From contig NZ_JABFOE010000019.1 in NCBI RefSeq assembly GCF_013116745.1, positions 1-61,409 on the forward strand: DNA of 61,409 bases. The letters are read 5' to 3'. This document shows positions 1 to 7,132 of this stretch, one piece after another. The notes below the pieces were generated by a model that ran no database searches, had not been told where the DNA came from, and saw only the letters and a program-made list of their open reading frames with translations. The position numbers were made by a program, and so were the translations under genes. The DNA is from Arthrobacter sp. 260. GTDB lineage: Bacteria; Actinomycetota; Actinomycetes; Actinomycetales; Micrococcaceae. The first letter of the stretch is position 1. Each line of letters begins with the position of its first letter.

Positions 1-320
1 GGGGGGGGGTGGTTTTTCCCCCCCCCTACTCCCCCCGGGCTTGGGCAGTTTTGGGGGGGGGGGGGGTCTTTTTCCCCCCCCCCTTTGTGTTGTTGGGGGG
101 GGGGGGGCCGCCTCTCCCCCCCCCCCGCGCGCGTGTGGGGGGTGCTGCGGGGAGGTGGCGGCCGATTCGGGCGTTGGGGGCGGGTTGAGAAGCCCTCACC
201 CCGCCACATCTGTACCCGGGATCCCCAGACGACGGCGGCCCGTCCACCCCAACCCGCCAGGGCTGCACAAATTCTTCAGCAACCCCTTCCGCTCGGGCGC
301 CACTATGCCAGACTTGGACC
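1..320. other. Low-complexity contig end, no supported gene
   Basis: Bases 1 to about 160 are runs of G, C and T with almost no normal sequence between them. Order returns gradually up to about 240. Reading frames cross this stretch but encode only glycine, proline and arginine runs, so I annotate no gene. The pattern of exaggerated homopolymers is mirrored at the other end of the window, which points to sequencing or assembly error at contig ends rather than biology. Bases 240-320 look like ordinary high-GC DNA upstream of the first gene. Confidence 0.8.
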
Positions 321-662
321 ATGCTTGTAGCCTTCTCAGTTGCCCCGGCCGGACACGGCACCACCACAGGCGAAAACGCCGACGGTTCGGTCCACGATGC
401 GGTGGCCGAAGCCGTGAAGATTGTCCGCGACTCGGGCCTGCCGAACCAGACCGACTCGATGTTCACCACCATCGAGGGCGACTGGGATGAGGTGATGGAG
501 GTGATCAAACGGGCCACCGAGGCTGTCGGCAAGTACGGCAGCCGTGTCTCACTGGTCCTGAAAGCCGACATCCGGCCCGGCTATTCGGGTGAGCTCACCG
601 GCAAGGTGGAACGCCTTGAGCAGGCAATTGACGAGATGGATGAGTACCAGGGCCATTCATGA
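321..662 (+). CDS. Thiamine-binding protein, MTH1187/YkoF-like family
   Basis: This 113-residue protein starts MLVAFSVAP, the usual start of the MTH1187 (DUF77) family: small ferredoxin-like-fold proteins that form tetramers and bind thiamine. The segment around VLKADIRPG near the C-terminal third is also typical, and the length fits the family (about 100 residues). It probably acts as a cytosolic thiamine carrier or sensor; the exact role in actinobacteria is not established. The stop codon overlaps an ATG and lies in the first unit of a 20-bp repeat that leads into the downstream O-methyltransferase gene, so the two are probably cotranscribed. The start is close to the degraded contig end, but the coding region itself reads cleanly. 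Confidence 0.8.
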   Translation: MLVAFSVAPAGHGTTTGENADGSVHDAVAEAVKIVRDSGLPNQTDSMFTTIEGDWDEVMEVIKRATEAVGKYGSRVSLVLKADIRPGYSGELTGKVERLEQAIDEMDEYQGHS

Positions 663-716
663 TCGGAAGGGCTGACCAATGACTGGAAGGGCTGACCAAT
701 GACCGGATGGGCCGAC
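657..716 (+). repeat. Three imperfect tandem 20-bp repeats at a translation start
   Basis: Units at 657-676, 677-696 and 697-716 share the core GGAAGGGCTGAC (GGATGGGCCGAC in the third), each with an ATG at its left side (659, 679, 699). Every unit therefore supplies a Shine-Dalgarno-like GGAAGG and an ATG. Because 20 is not a multiple of 3, the first two ATGs open only seven-codon reading frames that end in ATGA overlaps (stops at 680-682 and 700-702), and only the ATG at 699 continues into the O-methyltransferase. Confidence 0.85.
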
Positions 717-1355
717 GTCGAGCGCTACCTGGTGGACACAGTGGTCCACCCGGACGGCGCATTGGTCAACGCCGTTGAGGCGACAGCCCACGCGGGGATG
801 CCAGCGATCGAAGTGACCCCCACCCAGGGGAAGTTCCTGATGCTGTTGGCGAAGATCGCCGGTGCCCGCCGGGTCCTCGAAATCGGTACCCTCGGCGGGT
901 TCAGCACCATCTGGCTGGCCCGGGGGATTCCCGACGACGGCACTGTCGACACCTGCGAGTACGAGCAGGCCCACGCCGACGTCGCCCGCAGAAACCTTGA
1001 CCTGGCGGGAGTGGGTAAGAAGGTCACCATCCACGTGGGTGCGGCGCTCGACACGCTGCCCACCTTGGCCGGGCCCTACGACCTGTTCTTCATCGACGCC
1101 GACAAGGTCAACAACCCGCGGTATCTCGACTGGGCCATCCGGCTCTCCCGGCCCGGCAGTGTCATTGTGCTCGACAACGTGGTGCGCGGGGGATCGGTCC
1201 TGGAGGCTGACGGGGACGAGGCGGTGCAGGGCACCCGTGGTGCGCTCGAACTGCTGGGCTCGCACCCCCAGCTGGAGGCGACGGCGCTGCAGACCGTGGG
1301 TTCCAAGGACTGGGACGGGTTGGCGTTGGCCGTGGTGGTAGCTGCCGCGCCCTAA
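699..1355 (+). CDS. Class I SAM-dependent O-methyltransferase (COMT family 3)
   Basis: The 218-residue protein matches the small bacterial relatives of catechol O-methyltransferase. The SAM-binding motif VLEIGTLGG lies near residue 55, the acidic E that contacts the ribose follows in TCEYE, and FFIDADK near residue 130 is the metal- and catechol-binding motif, followed by VLDNV. Family members methylate catechols or other vicinal diols using Mg2+; the substrate here is unknown. The ATG at 699 is the third of three repeated starts. It lies directly downstream of the thiamine-binding protein and is followed after 9 bp by a GNAT gene, so it is probably part of one operon. Confidence 0.85.
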   Translation: MTGWADVERYLVDTVVHPDGALVNAVEATAHAGMPAIEVTPTQGKFLMLLAKIAGARRVLEIGTLGGFSTIWLARGIPDDGTVDTCEYEQAHADVARRNLDLAGVGKKVTIHVGAALDTLPTLAGPYDLFFIDADKVNNPRYLDWAIRLSRPGSVIVLDNVVRGGSVLEADGDEAVQGTRGALELLGSHPQLEATALQTVGSKDWDGLALAVVVAAAP

Positions 1356-1364
1356 ACTGGACTG

Positions 1365-1904
1365 GTGAAATTTTCCATCCGCCGGGCGTCACCCGATGAC
1401 GCCGAAGCGTACTCGCGCACGCACCTTCAGGGCCTGCACGAGACCTACGCCCAGATCATGCCACCGGCATTCCATCGCCATTACGACGCCGAACTTCCGG
1501 TCCTGATTGCCAAGCGACGTGAAGCTCTTGAGGCCGGCGCGGCGAGTTGGCTGGCATTCGACGAGGCGGGGGCAGCGGTGGGCATCGCGACCTCGGGGCC
1601 CGGGCGCGACGACGACCGCCCCGACTTTGAGTTGCACCACATCTACACCCTCGCCTCGACCCACGGCACCGGCCTGGGCCAGCAACTGCTGGACGCAGCG
1701 ATCGAGGACCAGGCAGCGTACCTGTGGATATTGAACGGCAACCCCCGGGCTGAGCGCTTCTACCTCCGCAATGGGTTTGAACCCGATGGCACGTCTACCC
1801 TGTGCGGGCCCACCTGGCACCATCGCCCCATGTTCAGGATGCACCGGCAGCAACAGGTAACCGGCGGCCACGAACGGACAGCGGCGGTAGATTCACGGCA
1901 GTGA
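1365..1904 (+). CDS. GNAT family N-acetyltransferase (first of three)
   Basis: A 179-residue GCN5-related acetyltransferase starting with GTG at 1365. It opens with the IRRASPDDAEA segment typical of the family. The acetyl-CoA pyrophosphate-binding loop is HGTGLGQQLL near residue 105, and the C-terminal RAERFYLRNGF is the usual end of the fold. The last 30 or so residues beyond the fold look unstructured. The substrate cannot be told. Two paralogues follow at once (1942 and 2453), with the same loop and the same W(I/V)L(N/E) strand, which shows local gene duplication. Confidence 0.8.
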   Translation: MKFSIRRASPDDAEAYSRTHLQGLHETYAQIMPPAFHRHYDAELPVLIAKRREALEAGAASWLAFDEAGAAVGIATSGPGRDDDRPDFELHHIYTLASTHGTGLGQQLLDAAIEDQAAYLWILNGNPRAERFYLRNGFEPDGTSTLCGPTWHHRPMFRMHRQQQVTGGHERTAAVDSRQ

Positions 1905-1941
1905 CTGATGCACAGGTGATTCCGGCTCCGGTGCGGCTAGC

Positions 1942-2456
1942 ATGACAACCATGTCCCCGTTCACGATCCGGCCAAGCGCCTCCGACGAGGTGGAAGCCAT
2001 GCTCCGCATGAAGAACCTCGCGTGGCGGCAAACCTATACCGGCCAGCTGAGCGACGCTGCGTTTGACCGGCTCGACGCGGAACTGCCCGCACAGGCGGCC
2101 CACTGGCAGGACAGTATCAGGCAGGGCGCCCAGCCTCCGCTGGTAGCGACCGATGCCCGCGGCGACATCGTCGGGGTCGCCGCTGGTGGGCCTGCGCGCG
2201 GCGACAACCCCCCGGCAGAGGTCGAGCTGTATATGGTCTATGTGCTGGCGGAGGCGCACGGCACCGGGCTAGGCCAGCAGTTGGTAAGCGGTGCTATCGG
2301 CGCAGCCCCGGCCTTCGTCTGGGTTTTGGAGAGCAACGCCCGGGCGATTGCGTTTTACCGGAAGCTCGCTTCACCCCAGATGGAACCGCTGAACCCCTGT
2401 CAGACCAGTGGAATCACCAGCGCGAGCTGCGCATGGTCCGGGCAATGACGCCGTGA
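1942..2456 (+). pseudogene. GNAT N-acetyltransferase, frameshifted near its C-terminus
   Basis: The frame opened at 1942 reads as a GNAT protein through the CoA loop HGTGLGQQL and the segment ARAIAFYRKL, then loses similarity and would stop at 2448. Shifting frame at about 2368 restores the expected GFTPDG ending and a stop at 2454-2456. One G is missing in what should read AAG CTC GGC TTC. The restored stop overlaps the GTG start of the next GNAT gene by four bases (GTGA), which supports the restored frame as the ancestral one. Either one base has been lost in the genome or the read is wrong; without the last strand and helix the protein is unlikely to be fully active. Confidence 0.75.
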
Positions 2457-2941
2457 CCGTGACTGTCCGCCGGGCGACCCCCGACGACGCCGGCGCCCTG
2501 GTGGAGCTGCATAACCGGACGTGGCGTGAGGCCTACGGCCACCTGGGCCCGCCCGAATTCTTCGACGCACGGGAAGCCCGCGCCGCCGCCGACGCCGCAG
2601 ATCGTCGCCGGGAGCTTGAAGACGGCATACCGTGGATGGTCGCAGTCGACGAGGATGACACGCTCGTCGGGTTGGCGCTCGCGGGCCCCAGCCGGGACAC
2701 GGACCGGGACGGAACTGAGTTGTACTTCCTCTACGCGCTCCAGCGCTTCTACGGCCGTGGAGTGGGCCCGGCGCTGCTTGCCGAAACGCTCGGTGAGCAG
2801 GCGGCAAGCCTCTGGGTGCTGGAAGTGAACCACCGGGCTACCGCCTTCTACGTTAGGAACCGGTTCGTCGCCGACGGTGCCCGACGGAAGGTCAGGACCG
2901 AGGGATCCGACCTTCAGGAGATCAGGATGGTGCGTCACTAA
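2453..2941 (+). CDS. GNAT family N-acetyltransferase (third of three)
   Basis: I start this gene at GTG 2453, giving a protein beginning MTVTVRRATPDD; an in-frame GTG at 2408 would add 15 residues unlike the family. The CoA loop is YGRGVGPALL, diverged from the HGTGLGQ of its two neighbours, and ATAFYVRNRF closes the fold. It is coupled to the frameshifted paralogue by a GTGA overlap, and its TAA stop shares its last A with the ATG of the next gene (2941). The substrate is unknown. Confidence 0.8.
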   Translation: MTVTVRRATPDDAGALVELHNRTWREAYGHLGPPEFFDAREARAAADAADRRRELEDGIPWMVAVDEDDTLVGLALAGPSRDTDRDGTELYFLYALQRFYGRGVGPALLAETLGEQAASLWVLEVNHRATAFYVRNRFVADGARRKVRTEGSDLQEIRMVRH

Positions 2942-3810
2942 TGGGCAGGCAACGTGCGCCCCGCCCGGGCGCCTCGAGAGCGGCGGCTGAGAATGACACG
3001 GGACCGGTCGCCGGAATCTATGAGACGGACACCGGCACGTGCGAGCTGGAACCCGATCCGTTCAATCCCAACGGTTGGATCCTCAAGGTCAACGGGGTGC
3101 CGAGTTCCCACATCGATCTGAGCGACCCGCTGCGGCTCGACTTTGAGTACATGCGGTGGATTGCGGCACTCGTCGAATCCCGCCAGCGGGACCCCCTTCG
3201 GGGTGAGGGTGCTCCGCTGCGCGCACTGCACCTTGGCGGCGGCGCGTGCTCGCTGGCACGCTATCTGGCAGCGGCATTTCCCGAAGCGCGCCAGGTGGTG
3301 GTGGAGCTCGACGGAAAGCTCGCCGGGCTGGTGCGTGACTGGTTCGATCTGCCGCGGGCCCCCCTGGTGCGCATCAGAGTGGGGGAGGCGAGGGAAGTGA
3401 CCGAGTCCCTTACCGCTGGCAGCCGGGACCTGATCATCCGTGACGTCTTTGCCGGCAGCACCACCCCGCGCCCCCTGACCACCCTCGAGTTCACCCAGCA
3501 TGCCAGCCGGGTCCTGAGTGAGGGCGGCCTTTACCTGGTGAACTGCGGTGACTCGCCAGCCCTTGCCGGGGCACGCCGGGAGGCGGCCACGATCGGCGAG
3601 GTCTTCAAACACACAGCGATCATCGCCGACCCGGCGATGCTCAAAGGCCGGCGCTACGGGAACGTGATCATCGCGGGTAGCGACAGCCCGCTGGACCAGG
3701 ACCCGGGTCTGGCACGGGTGCTGCTGGGCGGTGGTGTACCTGCCCACGTCTGGGATGACACGCGCGTGCGGAAGTTCAGCAACGGAGCCCGGGTGATCCG
3801 CGACCAGTAG
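2941..3810 (+). CDS. Spermidine synthase-like (polyamine aminopropyltransferase fold) methyltransferase
   Basis: The 289-residue protein has the Rossmann core of the spermidine synthase family: LHLGGGACSLAR near residue 100 in place of the usual nucleotide-binding GGGDG, VVELD as the acidic ribose-binding strand, and RDLIIRDVF where active synthases carry a catalytic Asp. These changes, and the absence of ornithine, arginine or SAM decarboxylase genes nearby, make true spermidine synthesis doubtful. Many actinobacterial genomes carry such fused MFS/spermidine-synthase-like relatives of unknown role. Coupled one base after the GNAT gene, it ends the first operon and converges on the LysR gene. 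Confidence 0.65.
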   Translation: MGRQRAPRPGASRAAAENDTGPVAGIYETDTGTCELEPDPFNPNGWILKVNGVPSSHIDLSDPLRLDFEYMRWIAALVESRQRDPLRGEGAPLRALHLGGGACSLARYLAAAFPEARQVVVELDGKLAGLVRDWFDLPRAPLVRIRVGEAREVTESLTAGSRDLIIRDVFAGSTTPRPLTTLEFTQHASRVLSEGGLYLVNCGDSPALAGARREAATIGEVFKHTAIIADPAMLKGRRYGNVIIAGSDSPLDQDPGLARVLLGGGVPAHVWDDTRVRKFSNGARVIRDQ

Positions 3811-3833
3811 CCCGACCGGACGCTCAGGGGTCC

Positions 3834-4742
3834 TCAGTGCGTCGTGTGTCTGCCCAATAGATGGTCTTCGTAGGCGGTAGTGGCCTCCCGCAATGACGCA
3901 ACCACGGCAGCGACCGCTGGCTGCCGGAGCGAATCAGGCCTCGCCACCAGCCAGTACGCGAGCCGCTCGGCAATCTGGTCGGGGAGCAGGCGAACAAGAT
4001 CGAGGTGGCGGTCGGCCATGAAGCACGGCAGCAGACCGATTCCCGCGCCAAAACGGGTTGCCTCCACGTGGACAAAGACGTTAGTTGAACTGAGCGAATC
4101 CCTCATGGCCGGGAGCAGGCGGCGCGGAGTGTCGAGGCTATCAACCTGCAGCATTGAATCGATGAAGTAGACCAACTGGTGCTCGGTGGCTTCAGCCACG
4201 GTCTGTGGCGTCCCCCAGTCGGCTAGGTAGTCGCGCGATGCATAGAGTCCCAGCATGTATTCACCCAGGCGGATGGCTTCCGCTCGATGCACCTGCGGCT
4301 CACCGACCACCACCTCCAGGTCGAGCCCGCTGCGGGTCTGCGATGCGCGGCGGGTTGCTGCAACGATCTCGATCGACAGTCGCGGGTGCAGCCGCCGCAA
4401 CCGGGCAAAGGCTGGCGCGGCAATGTAGGCGCTGAACCCGTCGGTGGCGCTCATGCGGACGACGCCTGCAACGGGGGCCCCGTCGTCGTCCCCGTTGGTG
4501 AGTATCGACACCGCCGAGGCCACCCGTTCCGCAGCAGCGACCGCCCGGTGCCCCAACTCCGTGAGTTCCCACCCTCCGCTGGCCCGGACAAGCACATGGC
4601 CGCCGAGGCTCTTCTCCAGGGCCGCGATCCGACGGGAGACGGTCGTATGGTTCACCCCGAGGGCGTCCGCGGCGGTAGTGAAACGACCACTGTGCGAAAC
4701 GTTGAGCAGGATCAGCAGGTCGTCAGGGTTCAGCGGGGTCAT
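3834..4742 (-). CDS. LysR family transcriptional regulator
   Basis: The N-terminal winged helix-turn-helix is clear: FTTAADALGVNHTTVSRRIAALEKSLG, followed by a substrate-binding effector domain of about 210 residues. I take the ATG at 4742 (MTPLNPDDLL) as the start because it puts the helix-turn-helix at the usual distance from the N-terminus; an ATG at 4781 would add 13 residues. The gene is divergent from the MHS transporter and 3-hydroxybutyrate dehydrogenase genes, the classic arrangement for a LysR activator of its neighbours. The inverted repeats at 4781-4842 are candidate binding sites. Confidence 0.88.
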   Translation of the reverse strand: MTPLNPDDLLILLNVSHSGRFTTAADALGVNHTTVSRRIAALEKSLGGHVLVRASGGWELTELGHRAVAAAERVASAVSILTNGDDDGAPVAGVVRMSATDGFSAYIAAPAFARLRRLHPRLSIEIVAATRRASQTRSGLDLEVVVGEPQVHRAEAIRLGEYMLGLYASRDYLADWGTPQTVAEATEHQLVYFIDSMLQVDSLDTPRRLLPAMRDSLSSTNVFVHVEATRFGAGIGLLPCFMADRHLDLVRLLPDQIAERLAYWLVARPDSLRQPAVAAVVASLREATTAYEDHLLGRHTTH

Positions 4743-4892
4743 ATCTGCATTTTTGCACCTCCTTGGTGCGATCTTGGTCATTGATCTGCATCAAATCTGC
4801 AGCAATACTCAATGAGGTTGTCCGTGGGGTGACGTCAGTCACAACATCACGCAGTATGCATCGTGTCACCGTCGACACAGAAGGAGAACGCC
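4743..4892. promoter_or_regulatory. Divergent LysR-type control region
   Basis: Between the regulator and the transporter lie two short dyads: TTGAT-CTGC-ATCAA at 4781-4794, which contains the T-N11-A pattern of LysR sites, and GTGAC-GTCA-GTCAC at 4829-4842. The heptamer ATCTGCA also occurs three times (4743, 4784 and 4795), the last two 11 bp apart. A good ribosome-binding site, AGAAGGAG, precedes the transporter ATG at 4893. The assignment of the dyads to this LysR protein is inference. Confidence 0.5.
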
Positions 4893-6293
4893 ATGAGCGT
4901 CAATCAACGCTCCGCCCAGCCCGGGCCTCAAGGGTCCACCGGCCACGACCGAACCGACGAATCGGGCCTGAAGAAGGTTGTCGCCGCCTCAATGGTGGGA
5001 ACCGTTGTCGAGTGGTACGAATTCTTTCTCTACGCCACGGCAGCGACCCTGGTATTCGCCGTCGTCTTCTTCCCCAACGCTGCCACCCCGCTGGACGGCA
5101 TCATCGCCGCGTTCCTGACCTACGCCGTCGGCTTCATCGCCCGCCCGCTCGGCGGGATCTTCTTCGGCCAGATCGGGGACAAGCTCGGCCGCAAACACAC
5201 CCTGCAGGTGACGATAATCCTGGTGGGTGTCGCCACCTTCCTGATGGGCTGCCTGCCGGGCTTCAACACCATCGGCTACTGGGCGCCCGCCCTGCTGGTG
5301 GTCCTGCGCTTCATCCAGGGATTCGCGGTCGGCGGTGAGTGGGGCGGAGCTGTCCTGCTGGTTGCCGAGCACAGCCCCAACAAGTCCCGCGGCTTCTGGG
5401 CCAGCTGGCCACAGGCGGCCGTGCCGGTAGGAAACCTGCTCGCCACGGTAGTGCTCCTGACCATGTCCTTCATTCTGCCGGAGGACGAATTCCTCGCCTG
5501 GGGCTGGCGCGTGGCGTTCTGGCTCTCGGCAGTCATCGTGGTGATTGGCTACTACATCCGGACCCACGTCAGCGAAGCCCCGATCTTCCTGGAGGCCCGC
5601 GAGCAGGTGGAGCGGGAGAAGTCGATAAACTACGGGGTCCTTGAGGTAGTGAAGAAATACCCCAAGGGAATCCTCGGAGCCATGGGCCTGCGGTTCGCCG
5701 AGAACATCCTGTACTACATCATCGTCAGCTTCTCGATCGTCTACCTCAAGACCGTCCACGAGTACGACACCAGCCAACTCCTCCTCGCGCTTCTGATCGC
5801 CCACGTGGTTCACTTCCTGGTGATCCCGCAGGTGGGCCGGTTGTCCGACCGGTTCGGCCGGAAACCTGTCTACCTGGCGGGAGCAATCCTTGGGGCGACG
5901 TGGGCGTTCTTCGCCTTCCCGATGTTCGACACCCAGAACCCCGTGATCATCATCCTGGCCGTCACCATCGGTCTGTGCTTCCACGCCCTGATGTACGCGG
6001 GCCAACCAGCGATCATGGCGGAAATGTTCCCCACCCGGATGCGGTACTCGGGCGTCTCCCTGGGTTACCAGGTGACGTCGATCATCGCCGGATCGATGGC
6101 GCCCATCATCGCGACCGCCATCCTGCAGGAGACCGGCTCCTGGGTGGGGGTTGCCCTGTACGTCCTCGGCGCCTGCGTGGTCACCGGAATCGCCGTCGTG
6201 ACCCTGCGCGAAACCAGGGGTATCTCTCTGCGCGACGTCGACGCCGAAGACGCGCACCGGCACGGACTCTCGGCACCCCAGGGCGCCAGCTGA
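4893..6293 (+). CDS. MHS family major facilitator: proton symporter for an organic acid
   Basis: A 466-residue, 12-helix transporter. The MFS signature loop between helices 2 and 3 is GQIGDKLGRKHTL, and a second copy, GRLSDRFGRKP, lies in the C-terminal half. The start KKVVAASMVGTVVEWYEFF is the hallmark of the metabolite:H+ symporter group (ProP, KgtP, ShiA). I start at ATG 4893, which has AGAAGGAG in front. The TGATG overlap with 3-hydroxybutyrate dehydrogenase suggests that the substrate is 3-hydroxybutyrate or a related short acid; this is inference from context. Confidence 0.88.
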   Translation: MSVNQRSAQPGPQGSTGHDRTDESGLKKVVAASMVGTVVEWYEFFLYATAATLVFAVVFFPNAATPLDGIIAAFLTYAVGFIARPLGGIFFGQIGDKLGRKHTLQVTIILVGVATFLMGCLPGFNTIGYWAPALLVVLRFIQGFAVGGEWGGAVLLVAEHSPNKSRGFWASWPQAAVPVGNLLATVVLLTMSFILPEDEFLAWGWRVAFWLSAVIVVIGYYIRTHVSEAPIFLEAREQVEREKSINYGVLEVVKKYPKGILGAMGLRFAENILYYIIVSFSIVYLKTVHEYDTSQLLLALLIAHVVHFLVIPQVGRLSDRFGRKPVYLAGAILGATWAFFAFPMFDTQNPVIIILAVTIGLCFHALMYAGQPAIMAEMFPTRMRYSGVSLGYQVTSIIAGSMAPIIATAILQETGSWVGVALYVLGACVVTGIAVVTLRETRGISLRDVDAEDAHRHGLSAPQGAS

Positions 6294-7087
6294 TGGTCGC
6301 CTCACGCCCGCAGCAACCGGCGGCATCGGGGAGCACCGGCGGGCAGCCACTTGCCGGGCGCCGGGCGCTGGTGACCGGCGGCGCCAGCGGCATCGGTGCT
6401 GCGACAGTGCGCGCCCTCGCCGCGCAGGGCGCGTTCGTGACGGTGGCCGACCGGGATGGCGATGGCGCGGCCACCCTGGCGAGTGAGGTTGACGGCGACG
6501 CCTGGACGGTGGACCTGCTGCACACCCGGGAACTGGAGGACCTCTCCCTCGATGTGGACATCCTGGTCAACAACGCGGGGATCCAGTCCGTACAGCCGAT
6601 CCACAAGTTTGACCCAGCCGATTTCCGGCGCATTCACACCCTGATGCTGGAGGCACCCTTCCTGCTGATCCGCGCGGCACTGCCGGGGATGTACGAGAGG
6701 GGATTCGGACGGATCATCAATGTGTCTTCCATCCACGGGCTCCGGGCCTCACCGTTCAAGGCGGCGTATGTCTCCGCGAAGCACGGCCTCGAGGGGCTGT
6801 CCAAGGTGACAGCTCTCGAAGGCGGGGAGCACGGTGTGACGAGCAACTGTGTGAACCCCGGGTACGTGCGCACACCGCTGGTCGAGAATCAGATCAGTGA
6901 CCAGGCGCGACTGCATGGGATTTCCGAGGAGGACGTGCTCGCGACCATCATGCTGACGGAGAGCGCGATCAAACGGATGGTCGAGCCGGAGGAAGTGGCA
7001 GGCCTCGTGTGCTGGCTGGCTTCCGACCTGGCAGGCATGGTGACCGGTTCGTCCTATGTGATGGACGGTGGCTGGTCGGCCCGCTGA
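6293..7087 (+). CDS. bdhA: Short-chain dehydrogenase, probable 3-hydroxybutyrate dehydrogenase
   Basis: A 264-residue SDR with the cofactor motif TGGASGIG near residue 28, NNAG, the catalytic Ser in NVSS and the YVSAKHG (YxxxK) pair. Features typical of D-3-hydroxybutyrate dehydrogenases are VNPGYVRTPLVENQI after the active site and the C-terminal GSSYVMDGGW. It would oxidise 3-hydroxybutyrate to acetoacetate with NAD+. The ATG at 6293 overlaps the transporter stop (TGATG), so uptake and first oxidation are translationally coupled. The gene ends at a 17-bp terminator hairpin shared with the opposing permease gene. Confidence 0.78.
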   Translation: MVASRPQQPAASGSTGGQPLAGRRALVTGGASGIGAATVRALAAQGAFVTVADRDGDGAATLASEVDGDAWTVDLLHTRELEDLSLDVDILVNNAGIQSVQPIHKFDPADFRRIHTLMLEAPFLLIRAALPGMYERGFGRIINVSSIHGLRASPFKAAYVSAKHGLEGLSKVTALEGGEHGVTSNCVNPGYVRTPLVENQISDQARLHGISEEDVLATIMLTESAIKRMVEPEEVAGLVCWLASDLAGMVTGSSYVMDGGWSAR

Positions 7088-7132
7088 CCGATTGAACTGG
7101 CGCTAGCGCAGGCCCAGCGCCAGTTCAATCGG
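7088..7132. terminator. Bidirectional hairpin between converging genes
   Basis: Bases 7088-7104 and 7116-7132 form a perfect 17-bp inverted repeat with an 11-base loop. The right arm codes for part of the last residues of the NCS2 permease (PIELAL) and the left arm lies beyond its stop. On the plus strand the hairpin begins directly after the dehydrogenase stop. No T tract follows on the plus strand, as is common in high-GC actinobacteria. Confidence 0.75.

Noticed and set aside
219..224. GGATCC here and at 61337-61342 near both ends, suggesting cloning-vector junctions
   Set aside because: GGATCC-like sites are frequent in this GC-rich DNA and no further polylinker sequence is present.
1..240. 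Glycine- and proline-rich reading frames and G-quadruplex-like runs
   Set aside because: Homopolymers grow towards the end of the window and are mirrored at the other end. This is best explained by poor sequence quality.
4989..6350. 453-codon frame opposite the MHS transporter
   Set aside because: Asp/Gly/His-rich composition is typical of an antisense frame of a membrane-protein gene in high-GC DNA.
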